A DNA stretch of 64,000 bases. Origin: Thermothielavioides terrestris NRRL 8126 (lineage: Eukaryota; Ascomycota; Sordariomycetes; Sordariales; Chaetomiaceae). The DNA lies in NCBI RefSeq assembly GCF_000226115.1, contig NC_016459.1:1364001-1428000 (forward strand), written 5' to 3'. The notes under the pieces are model-generated. The model was not told the origin of the DNA and did not search any database. It saw only the letters and a list, made by a program, of their open reading frames with translations. Positions 1 to 9,880 of the stretch are shown here, one piece after another; position 1 is the first letter of the stretch; every line of letters starts with the position of its first letter. A program made the position numbers and the translations under genes.

Positions 1-242
1 TCTGGTCAGCATACAACATGCCATACTGCGCATGCTCGAGCTTCGCAAACTCACCCATTCACCTCGTCCGTGGCATCTCTCCCCACCATGTGCATGATAG
101 CCTTGTCGCCGCCCGGGTGGTACTTGAGCCATGCATCCGCCTTGATGACATGCTGGTCGACGATAATGATAGTCCTGCCCTCCGCGATCAACGCCTCGAT
201 CTCGCGACGTGACAACACCGGGTACGACCGCGAAGCAGCCAT
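1..242 (-). CDS. Delta-8 sphingolipid desaturase, N-terminal cytochrome b5 exon (partial)
   Basis: The first coding exon runs 55..242 and the gene continues beyond the left edge. It starts with ATG at 242 and encodes about 62 residues carrying the cytochrome b5 heme-ligand core HPGGDKAI followed by GRDATDE. The leader (VLSRREIEALIAEG) matches what I recall of fungal delta-8 (E) sphingolipid desaturases, in which an N-terminal b5 domain is fused to a membrane desaturase that acts on the ceramide long-chain base in the ER. A GTGAGT donor lies at 49..54 on the minus strand, so positions 1..54 are intron. A CTGAC branch-like motif lies close to the edge, so the acceptor is probably outside the window. 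Other b5-fusion enzymes, such as fatty acid hydroxylases, remain possible because the catalytic part is not visible. Confidence 0.75.
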
Positions 243-1486
243 TGGGACCGCTTGAGACTGCGGTGAAGGCGAGAACCGTTAAGCTGCGTTTCTCAAAGGA
301 CCAATGTTGAGCCGTTGCACAGAGCCCACTCTCACCGCAAGGTCAGCAAGTTGTGTTGTAGTATAGCTTGCGACTGCGGGGCCGAGCTTGCCGAAGCTTA
401 GGATTGGCTCCCACGGCTGGGGAACGCAGAGATTTGCTGGATTGAGTGCCGCGAGAGGTGAACTCGCACTCGACTTCCGGGCCGTTCCTGCATGTAGCAG
501 CTTATGAGTTAAATGGGTTTGTCTTGCAAGCAGATGGCAAGCGAATGTTTCTACAGTTGGAGGGAAGGGAAACAAGAGAATCCGACGAGAGGATGCACGG
601 CGTGCCTTGATGCCGGCATGCCAAGCGAGAGGATAGCAGGCCGTTGGCCCACATGGGGGAAGGTGCCCCTAGTTGTGGTACGATCAACAATCCCAATTCC
701 CTGAAGAGGACAGGGGTGGTAGGTGTCGTGTAGTACCGTTCCTGGCACCGTAGAGGGCAGGGTTGGGGTCTTGATGGATGCAGAGCGGCCGAGATGCCGG
801 TTTGGGTCTGTATCAGCCGGACGTATGAGCAACGAAAGAGAGCTGTACTACTGGGAAGTATCTCTTCTGGCTAGATCTCTGTTAGCCTTGCGATATTTTA
901 TTTTTTATTTTATTTTATTTTTTATTTTATTTTATTTTATATTTTATTTTATTTTATATTTTATTTTATTTTATATTTTATTTTATTTTATATTTTATTT
1001 TATTTTATATTTTATTTTATTTTATATTTTATTTTATTTTATATTTTATTTTATTTTATATTTTATTTTATTTTTTTATTTTATTTTATTTTTTTATTTT
1101 ATTTTATTTTTTATTTTATTTTTTGGGCCCCTTGTCTGACTGGCATTCTAAGAAGCTCCCTCCCTCAACCACGATCGAACTTGGCACTCGGATCTTGCTG
1201 CAGAGAACTCGAAACCTGAACAAATGAAATGTCTATCTTCTCGCGAAATACCATAACTACCTTGCATGGCCTGCTATAAACCCATCATCCACCATCTAAC
1301 AGTGTTCCTCAGTGCCACAAAAGCAGAACTCGCCGTTTCGCCCGCTTCGGTAGATTAGCTTCAGCTTTCAATACATGCCGGCCGGCCGAGTCCATTTACC
1401 AATGATCCATGACGAGGGAAAACAAGCTAAAGTACACGGGTACACAAGAAAACGCTACGCCCAAGCCCCCCAAGCCCCCAATCGGC
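243..1486. other. Intergenic region, desaturase promoter and LPD1 3' flank
   Basis: No gene recognised. The open frame at 723..1139 on the plus strand is only the translation of an A/T-only repeat (Phe/Ile/Leu/Tyr). The rest is unremarkable flanking sequence. Confidence 0.6.
895..1124. repeat. A/T-only microsatellite (TTTTA-based, about 17-bp higher period)
   Basis: About 230 bases contain no G or C at all. The basic unit is TTTTA. In the middle it is arranged as a repeated 17-bp block (ATTTTATTTTATTTTAT). The tract sits between GC-rich flanks and ends abruptly at GGGCCCC. Confidence 0.95.
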
Positions 1487-3264
1487 TTAGAAGTGAATCG
1501 GCTTCGAGTATGTCGCCATCGCCGCCTCCTTGAACGCCTCGGCCAGCGTCGGGTGAGCGTGGCAGGTGCGCGCAATGTCCTCGCTCGAGGCGCCGTACTC
1601 GAGCGCCAGCGTGCCCTCGGCAATCATCTCGCCCGCGTTGGGGCCGATGATGTGGATGCCGAGCAGCCGGTCGGTCTCGGGGTCGGCCAGCATCTTGACC
1701 ATGCCTTCCGTGTCAAGGTTGGTCTTAGCACGCGAGTTGGCGCTGAACGGGAACGTGCCGACGCGGTACTTGATGCCAGCTTTCTTGAGGTCCTGCTCGG
1801 ACTGGCCGACCCAGGCGACTTCGGGGAACGTGTACATGACGGCGGGGATGCAGCCGTAGTTGACGTGACCGTAGCCCTTCTTGATGTACTCGACGACCGC
1901 TACGGCCTCTTCCTCAGCCTTGTGCGCAAGCATGGGCCCGAAAGTAACGTCGCCGATGCAGCGGATGTGAGGGATCTTGGTGCGGTACTCCGAGTCGATG
2001 ATCACGCGGCCCCGCTCGTCAAGCTCGAGCCCAATGTTCTCAAGGCCGAGGCCTCCCGTGTACGGGCGACGACCGATCGCGACGAGGACAACATCGGCAT
2101 CGAGCTGCGACAAGTTAGCATGTCCCCTGGATTTTCGTCTCCAACATCTGCGCCACGTTCCAAGAGAATACCTACCGTCTCGGGCTTGCCACCCTTCGCC
2201 GAGTCGACGTTGATCTTGACGCCCTCACCCGTCTTCTCGCCATTGACGACCTTGGTACCCGTCTTGAAGTTGATCCCCTGCTTCTTCAGAATCTTCTGGA
2301 TGTTCTTCGAAATCTCCGTGTCCATGCCGGGGCCGCCGATCTGGTCGAGGAACTCGACCACGGTAACATCGGACCCGAGCCGCGACCACACCGAGGCCAT
2401 CTCAAGACCGATGATGCCACCGCCGATAACCAGCAGCTTCTTGGGCACCTCCTCGAGCGAAAGGGCGCCAGTGCTGCTGATGACCGTCTTCTCGTCGATC
2501 TCGAGGCCGGGGAAGGGGGTGACCTCGCTGCCGGTGGCGATAAGGATGTTCTTGCCGACAACGCTCGTCTCGCCGCCGTCGTTGAGCTGCACCTTGACGG
2601 TGTGCTCGTCCTGGAACGAGCCTGTGCCCTTCAGATACTCGACGCCGTTCTTCCTGAGCAGGAACTCCACGCCCTTGGTCAGGCCCGTGACTGCCTGGTC
2701 CTTCGCCTTCATGAGTTGTTTCAGGTTGAGCTTGACGTCGCCAACCTCAATACCGCGGTGTTCCGTGTCGTGAAGGACCTGGTGGTACAGATGCGAGTTG
2801 TTGAGCAGCGATTTTGACGGGATGCAGCCAACGTTGAGGCAAGTGCCGCCGAGGGTGCCACGCTTCTCGATACATGTAACCTGTTTGTTTGTTTCGAGGC
2901 CCGTTAGCCGTGGTGCCGGGCGAGCGCATTCGCGTGCAGTGTGCATCTAACCTTCATGCCCTCCTGGCCAGCCTTGATGGCCGCGACATAGCCAGCGACA
3001 CCACCGCCGATGATGACGAGGTCCCTCTCCTCTGCAGCACACAGTCAGCGCCGCGGGCCAACGCCAATTCTCCTGACTGAGACTAACCAGCCTGGGTGGC
3101 ATACGTCCGCCTCCATCTGGGCGCGGACACAATCGAGGGCAGGCTTGAGCCAGAGTTAGCGGAACGCGAGCCATTTTCGACGGATGGAGCCGCAGCCGGT
3201 ATTACCCTGACGGTCTGAATGCGGACTTGACCGCGGTGCGGCCTATTAATCTCTGCGACAGCAT
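1487..3264 (-). CDS. LPD1: Dihydrolipoyl dehydrogenase, mitochondrial (E3)
   Basis: Exons (minus strand) are 3206..3264, 3088..3143, 2952..3031, 2176..2880 and 1487..2104, giving 505 residues, the usual size for fungal E3. The flavoenzyme reoxidises dihydrolipoamide in pyruvate dehydrogenase, 2-oxoglutarate dehydrogenase, branched-chain dehydrogenase and the glycine cleavage system in the mitochondrial matrix. Residues 1 to about 36 form a basic mitochondrial presequence. The FAD GGGVAG motif is near residue 48, the redox disulfide GGTCLNVGC uses Cys79 and Cys84, the NAD-binding GGGIIGLE is in the fourth exon, and the C-terminal catalytic His484-Glu489 pair lies in HAHPTLAE. Introns are 56-71 nt with GT-AG ends. 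The ATG at 3264 was chosen because MLSQRLIG plus spliced GLPSIVSAP gives a typical presequence, whereas the overlapping open frame to 3598 is a shadow. Confidence 0.95.
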
Positions 3265-4041
3265 GTTGGATGTGTTTGTCCGACCGGGCAAAAGAAAAGG
3301 AAAGGGAGTCTATGCGAGGGGATTCCCAAGAAGGGGATAAGACGCAGGTCGGAGACGCCGGCAGCAATGTGTCGCGAAAGAAGCTGTAAGGAATAGTCCG
3401 GGAAGCTGCCCTCAGCGTTGAAAAAATGTCCCCAGTCAATGGATTCCGTTCGTCCAACCGTCGGGTGAGCTTTCCCAACCATGGAATGGAGGCCAATGCA
3501 GGCGGTGGAGGCTCGGGATTGGCTAGGGGGTTTGCTGGCTGGGCCGCTGCGCTAAGCCGCTGCGCTTCCCGCCTCCGAAACCTGGCCGTGTCCTGCAATG
3601 CCGACGTCAGCTCCGTAACAAGCCGCTAAATCCCGCGCCTTGACCGGTCCCGTGGCCAGCGACATCTTCACCCTTGGCAAAAGGTTGGCAACAGAAACTG
3701 GAAAGCTCCCGTGATGCAGGAGAGTTTCTCTAGTGTACCTCAAGGAGAAGTCGGCCAGAGTGGGAGATCCGTGGCATATTCAGTAATCGGCCGATGCATC
3801 AGCAACGTTGTGAACCTCAAAGTGAGCTTGTTTACAAAGTACTAGACGACCTATCTCCTTCATCGTGACCTCTCATCAGTTCATTGCATCGCCACACCGC
3901 AAACACAAACACGGGGACCGTTAGTAGATCACGGTGCATCGCACTGGTGCCTTCGGGTATCACTTTTATTTGGTGCGCTAGAGACCATTCCGACGCCAAT
4001 AGCCGGAATCACTGCTTGGGCAGCTCCGTCTCGACACTCAC
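3265..4041. other. Intergenic region, LPD1 promoter and SGD1 3' flank
   Basis: No gene recognised. The minus-strand open frame reaching 3598 overlaps the LPD1 leader in another frame and looks non-coding. Confidence 0.5.
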
Positions 4042-6798
4042 TCAAGCCAGGTCCTCGGCCCTGGCCAGCGCAGTCTGGACGACTGCCTCAGCCATCTTGC
4101 ATCCATCCTTGAGAAGCTTCGCGTTCTTCTTGCCCCCGGCCAGATCCGACTTCCGAACGACTTTCTTCAGGAAGTACTGGAGACCCCTCGCCAGGTCAGG
4201 GGCAGCTTCGGCACCGGCAAACACCTTTGCGGTTGACTCCTCTGCCCGTTCGCTGCCCTGGCACTCGAGCAGGACCGTGACGAGCATGACCTCCACAAAG
4301 TCCCGGGTTTTCTTTTGCAGGTACAAGAGGTTGAGCCGCTTTAGAACGGTCACCCCCAAGCTGCCGCCGGCGATGAGGGCGCCAAACATCTTTGCCGTGT
4401 TGACGATCCGCCGCGTATCCATAGACTCGTCTTCTTCCTCGTCTTCAGCCTCGTCCTCGCCGAAATCGGGCTCGCCCATCCTCCCGAACAGCTTCCACAG
4501 GCAGGACTGGAAGGCCCATCTGACCTCACGCAGCTCTGAGCAGAGCCGCCTGGCGACCAGGGTGTAGTAAGGGTTGTAGTACTGTTCTGCGCCGACGCAG
4601 CGGATGATGACATTCGGTATCTCGCGCTGGCGCTCCTTGTTGAGCCGGAGTTTGAGGATGCGGGCGTAGGCATCTTGGTAGTCCATGGCTGACATGATCG
4701 AGACGAATATGGACCGTCGCACTTCGGTGTTCATCCCCTGCTCCCTGGCGAGCTCCGCCAGGTCGGGGCCTTGCTCGACATCATCTAGGAGGATGCTTTC
4801 GTCGTCGCTCTCGTCATCCTGCGCGTTCGTAGGTTTGCCTGCGTCCTGCTCACCAGCCGGACGTCCTGCCCAGCTCGCGCCGACGAGCCACCACTTGCCT
4901 CTTTTGTCGGCATCCTGAATGTCCTTCAGGCCCATACGCATCGGCTCGGTGGACTTGAGCTTCCTCGATTTCAGCTGGCCAAGCATCTTTTTCATCCGCG
5001 TAATGTGCTCCGAGATAACCGCCGATGCGCCCGCTCCGGCCTTCATCTTGTTGTTCTTCAGATCGGTAATGGTGTCAATCATGAACTTCGTTCTGACGGT
5101 CAAATTCTTCTCGCCAGCTTTTGCGACAGCTGGCGGGATCAGGGATACGATGTCCTTCAGCGCCATCGGGTCGTCTTGGCGTAGCGTAGGGCCGCACATG
5201 CGTACGACCCGGAGCAAGAGTTCGGCATTGAGCTCTGAGAGACTCTCGAGCAACATTCTGATGTAATCGAAGACGAGATTGGGGCCAATAAGTTGGAAGG
5301 TATAGAGCTCCGAGATAAAAGTAATCAGGTTGGACGTCTGCTTCGGCACATCCGGCCGGTCCACGGCCGCCGCTTTGGCTTCCCCGTAGTACCTTTCGAA
5401 GCGGCCCACGACCTCTTCGATCAATTGGCCGCCGAAGTCGTTCCCGAGAACCATGTAAGCCGCGGTGGCAAAGCCCGCGGTTAGAATCAAAAGAGTGTCT
5501 GGCAGGCTCGTCGGATCGCAGACCTGTATCAGGAGAAGGTCCACGAGGGAAGAAGTGACGTGCTGCCGAGGGTATTCTCGGTAGAGCTTCTCGATCTCCG
5601 CCAGTATAGTCAACATGTTGGATTCGGTTATCCTGTTGACTAGACCTTGTGTCTGACGCCGGATTCGGGCTTCCAGTTCGGCGTCTGATCCTGATTCTTT
5701 TCGCAATGATGGCGGCACGTATTTCGCGGTTTGCCCCGTCGTGGGGGCAACGTACGGATTCTCGCGAATCCGCCTTTGCGGTGGTTGTTCCGCAGTCTCC
5801 TCGTCTTCTGAATCGAAGCCTTCGAAACTGTCTTGACTTTCTCCCTGATCGCCGCCGTTCACATCCTCCTCGTCAAGCTCATGGTCGTCAGAATCGGCGT
5901 CCTCCAAATCATCGTCCTCGTCAAAGCCGTCCATAACCTCACCCAAATCGTCCGAGTCACCAGAATCGTCGGCACTTTCGTCAACGAGCCGCGACTGCTG
6001 GCCGGAGGTGGACGCTGCTTCGGCCTTTCTCCGCTTCTGAGCCAACCATTCGTCCGCCTCTGCTTTGCGTTTCCGTTTTTCTTGCTTCTCCTCATCGAAA
6101 CCACCGCCCAAGCCGTCAAGGAGATCGCCAAGGCCGTCGTCTCTGAAAGACTTAGGCAACTTTTTTCGATTCTTCAGCCCGAGTTTCCTCTCCAGCTCGG
6201 CGATTTCTGCGTCGTCTCGAGCGAGCATTGCTTTCGCGGTTTTCGACATGCTCCGCTTCGGAGGCGCATCCACCGCATCGTCTCCAAAGTCTGCGTCCTC
6301 GGAGGCTGCGCTTTCTTCTCCCTCGTCATCGGATCCTTCGTCAAGCACCCCGTCTGAAAGCAGGTCCTGGTCGTCATCTTCCTCAAGCGTATCGTCAAAA
6401 CCCTTCGACTCTTGCTCATCTTCCGTGGGAACCGGCCGGCCCTTCTTCAGGATGGACTTCGGACCATTCCTCGCCTGCCCATGCGTCGGTCTCGAAGAAT
6501 CCGCCGTCGCTGGGGGCGCATTGCTCTTGCGGATCGGGACCGTCCGCTCGGCGTGGTCTCGGGTGGCCGCTGCACGATTTGCTTTCCCCTGTTTCCTCTC
6601 GGCCTTGCGCCTCTCCTTTCTAGACGCTATCTGCCCTTTTGCCGCCCCTCGCCGTTGCCCTTGTCTCGAGTCTGTGATGGTGTAAGCAGAAGCTCCGGCA
6701 CACGGCTGTCAACGCTAAACAGCCTGCTCACCGGATACGCCGAGCTCCTTGAGAAGGTGGAACGGCAGAGTTGGCTTTTTAACCCCTGGAGGCGGCAT
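4042..6798 (-). CDS. SGD1: Nucleolar MIF4G/MA3-domain protein, Sgd1/NOM1 family
   Basis: Two exons (6732..6798 and 4042..6671, with a 60-nt intron) encode 898 residues. The N-terminal third is basic then very acidic (runs of Asp/Glu, Ser and Lys), as in nucleolar ribosome-assembly factors. A MIF4G-like helical domain follows at roughly residues 355-560 and an MA3 domain at roughly 665-790. Yeast Sgd1 and human NOM1 are needed for small-subunit (18S) rRNA processing, and Sgd1 was named for glycerol/osmotic suppression. The start at 6798 gives MPPPGVKKPTLPF, which reads smoothly across the intron into a basic segment. The longest uninterrupted frame has no ATG near its upstream end, which is why the small first exon is needed. 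SGD1 is divergent from SRP14 across 326 bp. Confidence 0.9.
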
Positions 6799-7124
6799 GA
6801 TCTCGAGCCTGAACTTCGTCTGGGCCGAGTTAATGGCAGGACAAGCCCGTGGAACCAAAGGCTGAGCCCACGAACTTTTTCTTATCGATAATGTCTACGT
6901 AGTATCTTTGTGTGGGGCAGGCAGAGCAGCACCGCTGCGCAAGACCCCTGTAGGTTCTCGTACAGTGGGTCTCCCCCACTATCAGTGGGTTGCTTTCCAT
7001 GTTGACAAGCCCATCACAACCTCAAGCCAGGAACCATGAACTCAAGCATGTAAACGGTGTATTTACCTACTCAAACATCAAGCACGTCTGCCCCGCTCCA
7101 TGCCAGAAAAGGACCAGAATCAGA
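6799..7124. promoter_or_regulatory. Divergent promoter region SGD1 / SRP14
   Basis: These 326 bp separate the two start codons and must hold both promoters. They include the palindrome TTATCGATAA at 6882..6891. An out-of-frame ATG at 7100, 25 nt upstream of the SRP14 start, could act as an upstream ORF start if it is transcribed. Confidence 0.5.
6882..6891. promoter_or_regulatory. TTATCGATAA palindrome
   Basis: A perfect 10-bp palindrome contains overlapping GATA-type cores on both strands. The identical 10-mer recurs at 33662..33671, also between two divergent genes. Function is inferred only. Confidence 0.35.
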
Positions 7125-7700
7125 ATGGGTCACTTAACACACGATGAGGTACATCTCATACTCCCTCTGTTCCGCCCACCGAACTGAACCGTTCCGCTAA
7201 CCTCCCTCACAGTTCTTCGCCAAACTTACCGACCTCTTCAACACACGCAAGACCCGAGCCCATGGCTCAGTGTACCTAACACAAAAGAGACGTCAGCTCT
7301 CACCCACCCCTTCCCCTCCATCTGCATCTCATCCCACCTCCCCAACGCCCCTGACTTTTCCTCATGCCTTCTAGTCACCTTCAACCAAGCAACAACAGCA
7401 ACAACAACAACAGGCACAGCCTCATCAGCCGCCGATGACCCTCTAGCAGACCTGCACCCGGCGCAGCCGCTGCCCGTCCTCATCCGCGCCACGGACGGCA
7501 AGTCCAAGGAGCGCCGCGCCTCCAAGGTCAAGCTGTCGACCGTGGTGGACCCGGCGGACCTGGAGGCCTTCTACGCGCGGTACGCCGAGGTGTGCAAGGC
7601 GGGCATGAGCGCCCTGAAGCCGCGGGACCGGACGAAGCGGAAGGCGAAGGCGAAGAAGAGGCGCGGTGGCGGCGCCGGCGCGGTGGTGCCTGCTTCTTGA
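7125..7700 (+). CDS. SRP14: Signal recognition particle subunit SRP14
   Basis: Exons are 7125..7148, 7213..7291 and 7375..7700, giving 142 residues. SRP14 forms part of the Alu domain of the signal recognition particle, which delays elongation while nascent secretory proteins are targeted to the ER. The sequence shows the conserved start (MGHLTHDE then FFAKLTDLF), the HGSVYLTQKRL strand, a low-complexity Thr/Ala loop from an ACA-rich tract, the core VLIRATDGKSKERRASKVKLSTVV written here only in part as LIRATDGK and KVKLSTVV, and a basic Lys/Arg tail ending in KKRRGGGAGAV. The second intron (7292..7374) has an atypical GTCAGC donor, but splicing there restores the family sequence KRLTF. Confidence 0.9.
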
Positions 7701-9880
7701 TGATATGACGAGCTTCTTCTGACGGGGCTTTGGAGAAGGGGTTAGTGTTCGGGATTGTGACCCGCGGGACATGGGATAGGATTGGATGGGATGGCGTGGA
7801 CAGTGCAGGCTGGAAGGGATCAGTTAGTTCCCTCGAAGTGTCAATGTTGGGACAGGAAACCCAAGGGGTCATCGATTGGTCTGTGGTCTATCGCAATGAG
7901 TCGTCGGGACTTGCTGCCAAGGCTCGTCCGTGGACACTTTATATCCTTGACGTAAGGGAGCACAGTATCTGCTCTCTTGTTGAGGCACGCGGAGAGATTT
8001 GATCGTGGAAGGTGACGAGTGACGAGTGACGCGCGCCGGATCCTTGACTCCGAGTTGTCGGCAGCCAAGAAGGAGACGGCCATCAACTGGGATTCACGAA
8101 CAAAAAATAATTGCAAACTATCAAAGTGTCGAAGCTCATCGACCTCCAGTTCTCCGTCGCCACCTTGTTCTGTGCGCAACTTGCTCAGGGAAACGACTTG
8201 TCCGTGACGGACGCAACCACGTCTTCCAGACCGGTGTCGCCGCTCACCCGATGACATCGGGGTACAGATGCGGATAGGAAAGCTTCCGATGGCCCGTGGA
8301 TCCATCCCTTAACAACCATCTGAACAGAGAGGCTAGCAAATCCCAATACGGTCAACAACGAAGTTTCGTCCTGGTTGTTCCAAGGGCGCGGACTGCAAAA
8401 CAGCCCTGAGCTTCCTTCCGTCTTTTTGGCGGAGCTCAAGCGTCCAGGTGTCGGGGGATATCAGGGGAACAGACCAACAGTTACAAAGAAGTTGCTGATC
8501 TCTGGTATGATTCTCCGTTACCTCTGCAATGTCTATCTGTATTACACTGCGTTGCTGAGCCCCAAAGGCATACATCAGTTCTCCCGGAGAAACGGAGAAA
8601 CGCAGCCGAGGACAGGGCAGTTCGAACAGCTAGAACCAAGAGAGCAGAAGGGACACGACGAATCACCGTGTATACTTGAACGGGTCCGGGAAGCTGAAGG
8701 ATAGGATTGCTCTGCTCTCTCCTGCCTGGACTGTCTCCCACGGATGCATTGCAGCTCGTCGGCGGAAGGAACCGCGAAGATCGAGAGTTGGGCAGGAAGA
8801 CAAGCTCGCTCGCTGTAGCGTCGAGGCTCTTGTATGTACAAGGTCGACGACCGAACTTGGACCTTCGCTGGCGCATTACGCGACGTCGTCATACATTATT
8901 CTATCTAATACATTAAGTAGATGGCCGAGATGTCGCCCATGTATGCCTCTCCCAACCAAAAACGCACCTCGACAGACACATCTGTCATATGGAAGCCATC
9001 GCCAAGCAAGGCAGCACCCTCTCCAGACGGGAGGCAGCCCGCCGTTTACCAGCAACGGCATGCCTGGACAACGGAGCCCACAGCCCACCATCCAACCGTA
9101 AGGGGTATCATCAGGAGTATCCGGGTATCCGTATAATCAGCAGCCATCGTGGGCAGACCGAGACGCCGAGGCCGAGCACGCCCGTCCCGCTCTGCGGGGG
9201 CGAAATCTTCCCTACGCTTCGCCGCACGCAACTCACCAAAAGCCCGCCAACCATTTAGGCCAGCCCGCTCTCGCAAGACGAGACCATTACCAGCAAACAC
9301 GCCTACCACAGCCCGATGCCCTTTCCATCGAACGCCGCCATCAACGGGAGAATCAGATGCTTATTCGACAGTACATTCTAGGGTAAAAAGCCCTCCGATC
9401 TCCCCCCCTTCTGCCGATGCCAAATGAAACGCAGAGCCCAAAGCGCGAAAACATCGTCAAAGAACTTTTGCGGTCGTGAGTTGCCGGTGCCGTAGATGGG
9501 ACGTGTGCCTCGAGGCGATCCCCTGTTACCGCAACCCGAAAGTAGACATCCTCCTCGAGAAAGCCCAACCGCAAGGCGCAAGGGGTTGACGTAACTGGGA
9601 CCCAGGATGATGGAAAACGTGGCCGGTGTGTCCTCGGGCCGAACAAGGGAAATGGCATAGGAAATCAGAACGGATGTCGAAGAGCCCAAGGAAAACAGAA
9701 GAAATAGACTGGGGCATTGGGGCATGCCCGTTCAAGGAGATTGCCGAAATTCCGAGTCGACCAGGTGCCGGAAAAGAAAAGAAAGGCGGACTGCGTGAGC
9801 AGCGTAATCTGATGATTGGAGGCTGCCGAAGACCGAAAATGCTTTTACCTCAAGCCCGTCGAAAGCGAACTGTCGCTTGT
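7701..9880. other. Intergenic region without a recognised gene
   Basis: About 2.2 kb between the 3' ends of SRP14 and GBP2. Small open frames occur on both strands but none resembles a known family. The stretch around 8.96-9.39 kb keeps an open Gln/Pro/His-rich frame interrupted by one stop (see findings). Confidence 0.45.

Noticed and set aside
723..1139. 138-codon plus-strand open frame
   Set aside because: It is the translation of the A/T-only repeat, giving Phe/Ile/Leu/Tyr monotony, with no other support.
3083..3598. 171-codon minus-strand frame before LPD1
   Set aside because: Only its last part overlaps real LPD1 exon 2. The rest is intron and promoter in a frame that does not match the presequence.
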